Shown here piece by piece: positions 21,801 through 31,966 of a stretch of DNA of 64,000 bases. The position numbers and the translations under genes were made by a program. Source of the DNA: Blepharisma japonicum (lineage: Eukaryota; Ciliophora; Heterotrichea; Heterotrichida; Blepharismidae); contig CATKHK010000032.1 in NCBI GenBank assembly GCA_949751835.1, positions 124,001-188,000 on the forward strand, given 5' to 3'. The first letter of the stretch is position 1, and each line of letters starts with the position of its first letter. The notes under the pieces are model-generated. The model was not told the DNA's origin and searched no databases. It saw nothing but the letters and a program-made list of their open reading frames with translations.

Positions 21801-23780
21801 TTTTAAATCATTCATGGTCTCTTTTTCTCTCCTTCGCGATTCTTCTAAATTTAATTCCAAATATTTTATTTTTTGGTCAAATAAAGCTTTTTCTTCTTGG
21901 AAATCAGCAACCTGTTGGTGGAGAATTCTTTCCATTTCTTTCATTTTTTCTTCATATTCCCATACTTTTGTATTTGCGTTTTCAAGCTGCTGGGAATTTT
22001 CTGTTCTGACGTTTTTTAAAGCAGACCTCATTTCTTTATCCAAGCTGTCTCTTTCGCTTTTAAGTGACAAAATTTGTTCTCTCATGCTCTGTTCTTTTAC
22101 TGTAAGCTCCGCTTTTTCTGCCTCCATTTTTGTGATTTTCCTCTGAAATTCATCACGCTCCCTAGCGAAATCTTCTTTAGTTTCTTTTATATCATTTTCC
22201 AACTGTGATATTTTTTCTGATTTTGTTTGAATGACCATATCAAGTTCATTAGAAGTCGTTTTTAGAAAAAAATCACTTGTACATGATATTTTATTCATAC
22301 AGAAATCTAATAACATTTCTCTACGGGCTGGGCCTTCAGGACCATGCTCTAAAAAGAATTTTTGAAAAGATTTCATACTTTTGTCATAATCAATAAAATA
22401 TTTAAATTCTCCTTTTCGTAGCTTTAAGTCTATAATTGAGTAATTATCTGTTAAAAATTCTGTCGCTTTTCTTTTAGTTTCTAGCTCATTGTCACTTTTA
22501 ATAGAATAATATTTTTCTTGCAAGCTTTCTTTAAGCTGCTTTAAATAATTTATTTTTTCGTCACCTATAGCTTTAAGCTCGAAATGTTCTAAAGCGGCTT
22601 CTTTAGCTTCTTTGTGGATAAGTTTTAATTCTTCTTCACTGATTGGAAATCTATTAGAAATGCTGCTTGTTAGTATTTTTTCATAAATATCTTGCGCATT
22701 CTGTAAGCTTTTTGTGCACTCAGTTTTGCAAATATAAATCCAAGCATTTTCCACATTCAACGCTTCTCCATGGTTTATTGCTTTTATATAAGCTTCTACC
22801 AAATGTGTAAGCATTTGCCCATTAATAGCTTTCCCATTCACAGTCTTTACTTTGCATTTCCCTAGAATTTTTTTCCTTGCAGAAACAATTTGCTCTACAA
22901 ATTCTAGCCTTAAATCTTCGAATTCTTTTTCTTTTAAATTTTCTATGTCTTCATCATTATCCGTTGGTTTTACCAAAGGGCAACAGTCTCTTTCTTTAAA
23001 AAATTCTTTGATAAATCTTCTGGTTTTATTTTTATTATCAACTGAGCTCGAAGCGCCTTTTTGTGGCTGTAAAGATAATTCTAGGTACTCTTTAGATGAA
23101 ATTAGATCACCTTCTGAGTTAATTAACTGTGAAGAAAAATCTCTGACCACCCACAAAAAAGTTGGGAAATGTGGCTGATATTCTTCAAGGCAGATTTCTT
23201 CAGTCTGTTGAGCTTTGATTTTAATTTTTTTTGGCAGGCTTGATATAAAAGAAAGGTTTTCTATAGCGTTTTCATCGATAGAGCCAAATGAGTTATAAAT
23301 AAGATAAGAACTTAATAGGGTTGTCAGTGAGAAAATTCTTGTATCATGCTCAGTGTCCTTACCAAAATTCTTAAGTCCTTCAGTATCTATTAAAACGACG
23401 CTGCAGGTTTCACCTTCTGAGGTAGTTCCTGTCAAGGGCCTTCCCCAAACCCAAACTCCTTTAGTGCAAGGACTTGAAGATGCAGCGATATTAAATCCAT
23501 TTTTACAGTTGAGCAAAACTCTGTTTAAAAAGTAAGATTTTCCAGTTCTATTCATACCTGTAATTGCGACAATAGAAATTGGCGCCGATAGTGATTTTAA
23601 AAAATCCATTGCAACATCATTGATTGAATATTTTGCGATTTCTTGGTTATATGCGAGAAGCGGTATGGCTTCATCAATATATTGAAATTTCATCATACTG
23701 TCGTTCATAGATATAGGTGAATCTGGCCTTGAGGACTCATAAGTCTCTACGTAGCGAAAAGAGTGATTTCTTTCATCCAT
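18819..23780 (-). CDS. Guanylate-binding-protein (GBP) family GTPase with a very long coiled-coil tail
   Basis: This 1653-residue protein starts at ATG 23778-23780 (MDERNHSFRYVE), and TGA near 19214 (Trp) joins the main frame to its last 130 residues. Residues about 50-300 form a GBP/atlastin-type large GTPase: P-loop GMNRTGKSYFLNRVL, switch SPCTKGVWVWG, DTEGLKNF, and WVVRD, the GBP guanine-binding motif. A GBP-C-like helical part follows to about 520 (ALNVENAWIYICKTECTK, EHGPEGPARREMLLDF). Residues about 540-1560 are nearly continuous heptad coiled coil rich in Glu, Lys and Gln. The tail (about 1560-1653) is Gly/Ser/Pro-rich. Human GBPs are about 590 residues, so the tail is unusually long. 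Long GBP-coil proteins are known in protists and plants. A membrane or cytoskeletal tether is an inference. Confidence 0.92.
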
Positions 23781-24279
23781 TTGATTCTGAAATTTTATAT
23801 TTACATAGGATAATTTTAGATTAAATAATATAGAAATGATTAAATTAAAACTTAAAAACAAAAAATAAATTTTTAAAGAGGCTAAGGAGGATTTATATTG
23901 GAAAAACAAAATTATGGAAAGCTTTATTTAAATTTATTTTTTAATGAGGAAAGACGGATTTATTACTCAAAAAGTAGCGATTTATATTGGAATTAAAACT
24001 TTCTAACTGATTTTTTACCTTTGCTATTTAATAAATAAGTATACTGATATTTAGGAGCTTCATAAATGGAATAGATAGATACTGCAACCTATAATAAGTT
24101 TGTATTGAATATCTTAATATAAGATAGAAAGTTAAAAAATAAAAAAACTAGAAGGCAACTTTAGACTCAAAATTAGGTATCAAAATAATTTAAGTAACAA
24201 AATTAAACATAAAATTTTTAAAATAAATAAATCAAGTTTCTAATTTAAATTATAAAATTCACCATAAAGTATTCGTTAT
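23781..24279. other. Spacer between divergent genes
   Basis: This AT-rich interval of about 500 bases lies between the divergent GBP gene and the small membrane protein. A short direct repeat, GATTTATATTGGA, occurs at about 23890 and 23970. The GBP frame stays open upstream to about 23909 but lacks an ATG there. I see no gene, RNA or hairpin that I can support. Confidence 0.45.
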
Positions 24280-24579
24280 ATGATAAAGATTAGCAAAATG
24301 GTAATACTTTGCCTTCTTCTTATATTACAAGCTTCAGCACAGGGAGGAATAACCTCAAATAGCGACGAAACCAACATTCTGCATTCACCTTGGAAGTGAC
24401 TGGCAGATCTCCTTGTGAATTATCCAGCTATTTCAACAATTTTATCTGTAATAGTCCTAATGACTCTTTTTTTCGTAATTTCAAGCTGCAAAAAACGCTG
24501 GCAAAAAGAATCTGACGTCAGAATATTATTGTGTTCAAGATCACTTAATAAAAAAGAAAAGAAAAGCCTTTTGGGTTAA
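24280..24579 (+). CDS. Small type I membrane protein with signal peptide
   Basis: This 99-residue protein is split in standard-code reading because TGA encodes Trp at WKWLADLL. It starts at ATG 24280 and ends TAA 24577-24579. Residues 1-20 form a classical signal peptide (MIKISKMVILCLLLILQASA, cleavage likely before QGG). A short lumenal segment follows, then one membrane span (AISTILSVIVLMTLFFVI), then a basic cytosolic tail of about 30 residues (CKKRWQKESD...LNKKEKKS). I recognise no family. The signal peptide plus stop-transfer span plus positive-inside tail makes it a convincing real gene although it is short. Confidence 0.7.
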
Positions 24580-25233
24580 AGCATAGTAATCAAAAGTTTG
24601 TTTAACATAAACTTGATATCCTTTCTATTCGCTTCATAATAACGTGTTAAAATTTCAGGGTGGCTAAGAAATAATTTAGTTCAAACCTATGGTAAACCAA
24701 AGTCAGTTTCTGAAAATTAATACTGACTGAACAAATGATTTGTTAAACGCAAATTCCTTCAAAATGTTTAGAATATCTTGAAATTTGCCCTCAGGCTTTC
24801 AATTTTTCTTAGTAAAAACTTGATATATAAGCATAGAAGATTGATCTGCAACTATCAAATAAAAATACAACAGCCACATATAGCATTAAAGGGTTATATA
24901 AGTGTTTTCTTTATCTTAATTGTGTAAGTTGCTATCAAGCTGAATATTTTTGATTTACACTTTTTAAATAATAAATCTCTGTCAATTTTTGACTAATCAT
25001 CTATCTTCAATAAAAAGCCAACAATCATGCTCCTTTTATAATGCTAGAATCTATTCTCAAATTTTTCTGGATCATTTCTCACCAAACAATTTCCAATTAA
25101 AAATCTAAAATCATTATCTTGCATTTTTCTCTGTCAATCCACACATTCATCCATTATTTTCTTGTCTTATTCTTCATCCCTATTTCCTAATCTCTCTAAA
25201 AAATCTTTCTTCATATTCCAAATAAAAATTCAT
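24576..25233 (-). pseudogene. Decayed host gene with a RUN-domain-like end
   Basis: On the minus strand this spacer reads as protein-like segments broken by several in-frame TAG/TAA codons and at least one frameshift, with no 15-nt intron that could remove them. From a possible ATG at 25231-25233 come MNFYLEYEERFFREIRK, then MDECVDWQRKMQDNDFRF with NDPEKFENRF, then HYKRSMIVGFLLKIDD. A longer open piece includes NWKPEGKFQDILNILKEF. The last piece, in another frame, reads LFLSHPEILTRYYEANRKD. The R-W-L-N then L-YYE spacing is like the RUN domain, but that family call is tentative. No full protein should be annotated here. Confidence 0.5.
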
Positions 25234-25381
25234 TTTTATAATAACAAATTAGAAATTTAATGGTAATCACTTTAATAATTACTCATGTTTGCAAAATGGT
25301 TGATCATTTAAATCTTCGAATTCTGTGTGGAAAATAATTGCAAAAATTTAATTTCCTCTGATTCATATCTATTATAAAAAT

Positions 25382-28258
25382 ATGAACGTATTGAATGATC
25401 TTCTCTTTGCAGGCAGCAGACCTGAGTTCCCAGATCAGCAGCGCTATTTGGAGATTTGAAGCACATTTTTGGACAATTTTCGCAAAGTGATGCGAAGTAT
25501 GGGATCTTTCCTAATTGAAATTATTCAGAGTTTTGATCAATACGGCAAATCGATCTCAAAAAGTGGAAAGAACTTAATTTTTCAATTATCTAAACTAGCT
25601 ACAAAAAATAACATGAATTTAGCAGAATGTATGAAAGCTTTTGGAAACTACAGCGATTTGATTGGGAATATTTATATAAAGAGCTCACTTTCACTAAATA
25701 GTATGATTATGCAACGGGTTAGCAAAATCTCTGAAGATGCTGCCCAATTTCGAAAAAAGATGGTTGATGAAGCACAACAAGCTATGAGAGATTTAAGCCA
25801 AGCCAGGTCAATTTATGGGAAAATTAAGGCAAAATATGATAAAGCGTTAAAAGAAAGAGAATCCACAATTTCTGCATATAAAAAAGTAAAAAATGATCCA
25901 AATACAAACTACCAACTTGGAATTATACAAAGATACAAAGAAAAAGCTAAAACCTCCAAAAAAGAACTTCTAGAAGCTCAAGGGTGCTTAGGGGAGTACA
26001 TGAATACGGCAGATCAAAAGCATGAATCATTAGAAAAAATTTTAGCATTATCTAATTCGCAGATCGTGGAACTAGAAAAAGAATCCATGCAAGTGCTGAG
26101 AGGATTAATAGAATCTATTATTTGTATGATAAAAAACATTTTGGTGCTAAAAAAAGAGCAATTGGATACAAGAATTGATCAATCAGCAGAGTTGGCAAAT
26201 ATTACACTTGATTTAATGGTGCAATCTAAAGATAATGAATTAAGAAGTACAAATCCTATAGAAAATTTAACTATGAAATTAGAATCTCGACTAATGTCTT
26301 GTGACGATAGAGCCAAAGTTCTTAAAGCATTTCGGACTTATTTATATGAAATCTGCTCAAGCGATGAAATTTTTGGAAAAACGCTAGAAAAAATAGGAAG
26401 AGGTCTTACTCTTTCAGATATAATTGCCAAAAAAAAAGAGTCAAAATCATTATGGCTCTCATTCAACACTATGATTCTAGAACTTTCAAAAGTCCATTTA
26501 AATAACTGCAAAGAAATTAATAGAGCAACAGGAGAACCTATACAAAACTTAGTAATTTTCCAAGGAAATTTATGCAAAAATTTGCAATCAATTGTACAAA
26601 AAACCATAAGAGATCATTCTATTGTGCAAGAAGAAGGACTAAAAGAATTCGAAAAAATAAAAAGAGCTGACGACAAAGCTCAAAAAAAAATCCAAGAAAT
26701 TCGTGAAAGGATCCAAACTTCAATACAAAACACGGAGCATCAAGTTTTAAGCTCTTTAGCTGAAAATTCGAACCAAGAAGCATCTCAGCTGCAGTCTTTA
26801 AAAGCAATTTTGTCGAATTTATATAAACTAGACAGCCAATTAATTGATTTTTTACATGAAGCTATCGACAAAGGTACAAAGATTTTTGAAAATTTAAATA
26901 TTGAGGATGATTTCAAAGATGTCGTTTTATATGAAATTCAGCCCCCAACTGATAGAGCTATGGATATACAAACCCCAGCACCACATCTAGAGACAGAAGA
27001 AGATATAAAAGAAGGAGAAGGCAAAGCTGAAGATAATGATATTTTTTCTAAATTTCAGCTGCCATTTGGGTCGATGTTTGTGGAAAGTTATTCATGTGCT
27101 TTTTCACAGAAAATTCTTCTGCAGGGGAGGATGTATATAACAACAACTCACATTTGTTTTCATTCTTATTTCAATTCTACCACAATTTTTGGCAGAGAAA
27201 CTTTAATTGCAATTCCACTAAAAGAAATTAAAAAAATTGATAAAAAAGTCCATGGACTAGTATTTGATAATGCTTTAAGTATTGTTACTGATACTAATGA
27301 ATTTGTATTTGCTTCGTTTTTCTCTAGAGAACAGGTAAAAGCGACCATTGAAAATTTATTAAAAATGAACAAACCAAAATATAAAGAAATTACAGAATTT
27401 AAATGTGAATTTAAAATAGAAAATAGACCTTCAAGATTAGAACTGGGAAAATTAATGCGAAAAGTTGACGCTAAAAGCAATATTAATTCAAGCCAAATGA
27501 AGCCTAATTCTCTCTATAAACACATTGTTATAGAATCATTAGAATTTGAAGTTTCCGCACAAAAAATTTTTGAGCTTTTATTTTCCGATAATTCCAAAAA
27601 TTTTATGCTAAAATTTCTTGGAATGAGGGGTGACACTGACATAAATATAACCCAATGGACACCGCCCCCTCCTAATTTTTACCAAAATATTCCAGGAGAT
27701 GCCTGAAATTATTCCTCTTCAAGGACCGTTGACTACACACACCCAGTAAAAGAAAGAGTAATGATGATGCCAAAAACCTGCAAATGTAAGGAAAGCCAGA
27801 CTATTTATTTTGTTTCTAATTCAGAATTTATTTTTGAAACTGAAATTACAACTAGTGGGGTCCCTTTATCTGATTGCTTTGTAGGGCATTTTAGGTGAAA
27901 AGTGATAGGAGACCAAAAGGTAACAATGCAGTCTAGCACTGGGATGGAATTTGTAAAGAGCACAATGTTTAGAGGAAAAATCGAGTCTGCAGGGACTAAA
28001 GAAACGAATGAAGTTACAAAAGATATTTGGCTGCCACTTGCAAGAAATGCGGTTAAGGAAAGCTTAGGACAAAAAGTTGATGAAATTGAGGTGAAACCAG
28101 CTGTAAAAGAAGAGGAAAAAGGAAATAATAGTATGCAATATATTCAATATGTGATGATTGGAGTACTGCTGATTGTGCTGTATAGGTTTTGGTCAAGAAT
28201 TTGTAGCCTGGAAAAAGAAGTGGCAACTTTAAACGATAAACTTGAGCATTACATTTAA
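25382..28258 (+). CDS. F-BAR-like, GRAM and VASt domain protein with C-terminal anchor (Lam/Aster-like)
   Basis: This 958-residue frame runs from ATG 25382 and needs several TGA codons as Trp (LEIWSTFLDNF, DAWNYSSSRT, HFRWKVIG). Residues about 20-270 are a long helical F-BAR/BAR-like region. A second helical part follows to about 500. Residues about 554-660 form a GRAM domain (ILLQGRMYITTTHICFHS, IPLKEIKKID). Residues about 690-885 form a VASt/StART-like domain (ITQWTPPPP, TVDYTHPVKERVMMMP, DCFVGHFRW). One membrane span lies near 920-937 (YVMIGVLLIVLYRFW), followed by a short tail. Lam/Ysp and GRAMD1 proteins with GRAM-VASt-TM move sterol at ER contact sites, and yeast Lam1/Lam3 also carry a BAR-like part. 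Sterol transfer here is inferred from that architecture. Confidence 0.88.
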
Positions 28259-28374
28259 AAATTATTCTGCCAAGTTTATAGGCACAGAAATACTCATTGA
28301 GGTAAAACTAAAGCCAAAATTGTTTTATAATTGTAAGCTTATATTAATCGTAAAAATCTAATATTTCTAGATAA

Positions 28375-28989
28375 ATGGAATTTGAGAATTTTGCTGACAT
28401 CGAAGAGAAGCGCTCTGACGTGTTCGAAGTCCGCTTAGAAGAAGCCTTAAAATTCAAAAACCTTGGCAATGACTTTTACAAGAACAATGACTTATTTAAT
28501 GCTGAATATTTCTATCACGTTGGCCTATATCACATAGATTTTGACCAATTACAGTGAAATTTTGAGCTGATTGATAAGCACAGAGAAGCAGTCCTTGAAA
28601 TAAAAAATCCAATTTGCCTTAACCTTGCAATGGTTCGTATAAAACTCGAAAATTATCGAAAAGCCATTGACCTCTGTAATGAAGTTTTAAAAGAAGACAA
28701 AGAAAATGTCAAAGCATTCTATAGAAAAGCTTTAGCTTATAGAGGCTTACGCTTGTTTGAAGAAGCTTTTGAATATGCATCCAGGGCTTTTAAAGCAAAC
28801 CCTACCGACACAAGTATTAGAAGCTTAAAAAAAGAAATCAGAGAATTATTGAAAAGAGATAGGGCAAGATCCGACAAATTTTGGAAAGGGAAACTTCTAC
28901 CCAAAACTAAAAAATTTTCACTTTTCAGGGCCTTAAGCATACGCAACCCTTTAAATCTTCATTTTAGGGTATTTCCTTTATTATTTTAA
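28375..28989 (+). CDS. TPR protein resembling the TPR half of FKBP/AIP co-chaperones
   Basis: This 204-residue protein, with TGA as Trp at 28555-28557, holds three TPR-like helix pairs: EALKFKNLGNDFYKNNDLFN, CLNLAMVRIKLENYRKAIDL, and AFYRKALAYRGLRLFEEAFE followed by NPTDTSIRSLKKE. The order, with a long first loop, is like the C-terminal TPR domain of large FKBPs that binds the EEVD tail of Hsp90/Hsp70, but no PPIase domain is present. The extreme C-terminus (RALSIRNPLNLHF...) is hydrophobic and less conserved in look. The start ATG at 28375 lies 116 bp after the VASt gene. Confidence 0.78.
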
Positions 28990-29005
28990 TTATCTATAGT
29001 TATAA

Positions 29006-29872
29006 ATGCAACAAACGAATAATAAAACTAAAAGAAAAAAATCAAGTAGCTCTACGTTGCCAAGCCTGACACTTGCTTTAGATTTTGGGAAATCTACAGA
29101 TCCTTCAAAAATCAAAGAAAAAGTATCATTTCTTAACCGAACTTTATATAAATCAGAAATTATGCATGATACACTTATACATCTTGAAAGATCAGCATTA
29201 AGAGGGGAAGGGATTGAAAAACCTGAGCCAAAATCACCAATTAGACCGCCTAAAAAATCAAACGACTTAGCCGAAAAACTAAAAGCTGAGCACAGCCCTG
29301 GCTTTGATGGCACCCAAATACTGAAACTTCCTAAAATGACTTATGGGAGACATAAAACCTATAACGAAGAGCCGGAGTTTGTTAATAAGCATTTTGTGAA
29401 TAAAAACAGAATAAGTTTAAGTCCAGAGCACTCTAAAGAATACAGCGAATTAAATAGAAAATTCAGAGCTTATAAGAAGAAAAATGATGGAAATAAAATT
29501 GCAAGCCCGAGAAATACAAAAAGATGAGGATCTGTTGATTTGGAAGTTTATGACATGGACTCAGGATTTTTAGTATGTAATAAAGAGCAGCAAGTAGTAG
29601 ATTCCTATGAAAATACAAGAAATCAAATTAAAGTGATTTACCAAACTTTTAGAAATATTGATGATGAAAGACTAGAAAGAAAAAAGTGGCTCGAAAGAAA
29701 CCGAGAACTAAAGCTAAAAGAAGTAGAATTAATGAAAAGGCTTCACCCTACCTCTCGACTAGACTCTGATGTGTCTAGAATCTACATAACTAAATACAGC
29801 CCTCTATTTGACCACTCAGAATCTGCTCAAACCACAAAACCTATACTTCATAAAAAATTCAATTTTCCTTAA
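29006..29872 (+). CDS. Unknown basic 288-residue protein
   Basis: The frame is continuous from ATG 29006 to TAA 29870-29872 when TGA at 29525-29527 is Trp (KRWGSVDLE). The N-terminal half is basic and Pro/Ser-rich (KRKKSSSSTLPSLTLAL, PKSPIRPPKKSND). The C-terminal half has a helical stretch with many charged residues (NTRNQIKVIYQTFRNIDDER, KKWLERNRELKLKEVE). There is no known domain, signal or membrane span. It lies 16 bp after the TPR gene and 30 bp before centrin, all on the plus strand. Confidence 0.65.
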
Positions 29873-29902
29873 TTTAAATGGCAAATTTCTTCATAATTTT
29901 AA

Positions 29903-30406
29903 ATGGCATCAAGCTTAAGAAGACCACCAGCAAGAGGAGTCAAAAAAGGCCGCACTGAGCTGACAGAAGAGCAAAAACAAGAAATTAAAGAAGCGTTTGA
30001 CCTTTTTGATACAGATGGGTCTGGAGCAATTGACTCAAAAGAGCTAAAAGTCGCCATGCGCGCCTTAGGATTTGAACCGAAGAAAGAAGAAGTGAGGAGA
30101 ATGATTGCAGAGATCGACAAAGATGGATCAGGGACTATAGAATTCCCTGAGTTCCTCGATATGATGTCGACGAAAATGGCGGAAAGAGACCCACGTGAAG
30201 AAATTCTTAAAGCTTTTAAACTTTTCGATGATGACGGGACAGGAAAAATTTCTTTCAAAAATTTGAAAAGAGTCGCTCGAGAATTGGGCGAAAATATGAC
30301 TGACGAAGAATTAATGGAAATGATTGAAGAAGCTGACAGAGATGGTGATGGAGAAATCAGTGAAGAAGAGTTTTTAAGGATCATGAAGAAAACTAACTTA
30401 TTCTAA
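29903..30406 (+). CDS. Centrin
   Basis: This 167-residue EF-hand protein belongs to basal bodies and contractile fibres. Four EF-hands are visible: [12 protein letters not shown] (EF1), [12 protein letters not shown] (EF2), [12 protein letters not shown] (EF3) and [12 protein letters not shown] (EF4), all with Asp at position 1 and Glu or a polar residue at 12 (EF3 ends in Asn, so it is weaker). The centrin signatures [17 protein letters not shown] and [19 protein letters not shown] are present. The N-terminal tail of about 20 residues ([17 protein letters not shown]) is basic. It lacks the usual terminal aromatic Tyr/Phe-rich extension beyond KKTNLF. Heterotrichs have many centrins in myonemes and basal bodies. 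Confidence 0.95.
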   Translation: MASSLRRPPARGVKKGRTELTEEQKQEIKEAFDLFDTDGSGAIDSKELKVAMRALGFEPKKEEVRRMIAEIDKDGSGTIEFPEFLDMMSTKMAERDPREEILKAFKLFDDDGTGKISFKNLKRVARELGENMTDEELMEMIEEADRDGDGEISEEEFLRIMKKTNLF

Positions 30407-30443
30407 TTATATTAAATCAAAATTCAATAAGAGTTCCAACAAA

Positions 30444-30872
30444 TTAAAATAAAATACAGCTGCTTTTGTCTTTTTTGGGGGTATTTTTGCATTGATGCTG
30501 ATCATAATACCTATGACTTAAACAAATTCTTTGACTACATGAATTACATATACAGGAATTTATCTCAGTGAGAACTGTTTTACAATTTGTAACTGGGCAT
30601 TTTATTCCTTGTTTTTTAACACAGTATCCTGATGTGAAATGCCGATCTCATATAACATTTGGGTCTATATTTGGATAAAGAGTAATTCCCATATCACACA
30701 TAGGGCATTTTATTACATAATTTTCTCTTGGAGGGTAGGGGCAGCTATGATCTCTTTGTGTCCTGTGCTTTTTACAAAATTTTTGCCTGCATTGTTCGCA
30801 CTCAAATGGTAGAAAATCTTGCTGTCTACAAGTTTTAACAGAACAATGCGCACCAAGGTTGACGAAATCCAT
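30444..30872 (-). CDS. AN1-type zinc finger protein (ZFAND2-like, two fingers)
   Basis: This 142-residue protein has TGA as Trp at PNVIWDRHFTSG. AN1 finger 1 is at residues about 8-45 (HCSVKTCRQQDFLPFECEQC then FCKKHRTQRDHSC). AN1 finger 2 is at about 90-130 (CPVTNCKTVL, CNSCSQRICLSHRYYDQHQC). MDFVNLGAHCS matches the ZFAND2A/B start MEFPDLGKHCS, so I use ATG 30870-30872 rather than the ATG 18 bases upstream. ZFAND2 proteins work with the proteasome and p97 under arsenite or proteotoxic stress. The family's C-terminal UIM and CaaX parts are absent here. Confidence 0.88.
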
Positions 30873-30987
30873 TTTGATAATTATAAGCATATGACGTGTC
30901 TATAAGTTTTTATTATTTTTTTAAATTCTCTTATTATGTATTTTAATGAAATTCCCATATTTTGTAGCTTTACCATAATAAATTATA

Positions 30988-31932
30988 ATGATAAATATTA
31001 TGGATATTATCAAGAAATTCACTAAGACTATTGAACAAATTCCAAATGCAATTTTAGGATCACTTTGCTTGGTAGGTATTTATAAATCAATAGCATTCTT
31101 TAAAGGACTAGCTCAAATATATTACGAATCTTGGCAGAGTTGTATAGATTTCAAAAAAAGATATGGAAGTGACTCATGGGTCTTAGTAACTGGTGGCGCA
31201 AATGGAATTGGAAAATCGTGGGTTGAAAGCTTTGCTAAAAGAGGTTTCAACGTAATTATTCTTGACATAGATGAAAAAGCTCATGAAGTTAAAGAAATAA
31301 TTGAAAAAGAATTCAATGTTAAAGCACATTCAATTATATGTGACTTGACTGACCAAGAAGCAATTTCACAATTAATATACCAAGTTAAAGGTTTTGATAT
31401 TTCTATCCTCGTCTGCAATGCAGGTGTCCATCATCATGGAGACGTCTCTAAACAACCCCCAGAAAGCATTATGAAGCTCATAAATGTAAATATCATTAGC
31501 ACAACCCTAATGATCAAAACATTACTCCCTAATTTATTTTACAGATCCCAAAAATCTGCTATAATAATAATGTCGTCTAGAAGCGGCTTTGCTAGTTTCC
31601 CCTATGCCTCTGTATATGCAGCCACAAAGGCTTATTTAAGAATTTTATGTATGTCGTTTTACCAAGAAGTAAAAGAGAAAATTGATATTTTGTGTGTCCA
31701 GCCAGCAATAGTTAGCACCCCTATGACTAAAAATATTAAGGTAGGCGGGATTATTTGTTCAGCTGAAGACTGCGTAGAATCAGCAATCACATCGCTTGGA
31801 CGCAGAGTAGAAACCTGCAGCACAAAGGCTCATAAGCTAGTGGATTGGTATATAAGTGGGATGAATCTTGACGAAAAAGCTGAATTTTCAGCAAATATGA
31901 TAAGAAGCCAGTTCAAATTGAAAAAACCATAA
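30988..31932 (+). CDS. Membrane-bound short-chain dehydrogenase, 3-ketoacyl-CoA reductase/HSD17B12-like
   Basis: This 314-residue classical SDR has an N-terminal hydrophobic segment (residues about 20-42, IPNAILGSLCLVGIYKSI), as in ER-bound 3-ketoacyl-CoA reductases of fatty-acid elongation and HSD17B3/12. Cofactor motif TGGANGIG (about 69-76), the NAG motif in VCNAGVHHHGD, catalytic Ser in IMSSRSG, and the YAATK active site are all present. The region after, CVQPAIVSTPMTKN, fits the family. Substrate cannot be decided from sequence alone: very-long-chain 3-ketoacyl-CoA or a steroid. Confidence 0.88.
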   Translation: MINIMDIIKKFTKTIEQIPNAILGSLCLVGIYKSIAFFKGLAQIYYESWQSCIDFKKRYGSDSWVLVTGGANGIGKSWVESFAKRGFNVIILDIDEKAHEVKEIIEKEFNVKAHSIICDLTDQEAISQLIYQVKGFDISILVCNAGVHHHGDVSKQPPESIMKLINVNIISTTLMIKTLLPNLFYRSQKSAIIIMSSRSGFASFPYASVYAATKAYLRILCMSFYQEVKEKIDILCVQPAIVSTPMTKNIKVGGIICSAEDCVESAITSLGRRVETCSTKAHKLVDWYISGMNLDEKAEFSANMIRSQFKLKKP

Positions 31933-31966
31933 ATAATAGGATTTCCTTATAATAATTTCTTATTAA

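Noticed and set aside
23579-23586. TTGGCGCC as a regulatory site
   Set aside because: It lies inside GBP coding sequence, so it serves as a reminder that the motif also occurs by chance.
23781-23909. Hydrophobic extension at the N-terminus of the GBP protein
   Set aside because: The frame is open but has no ATG before 23780, and the composition is that of AT-rich non-coding DNA.
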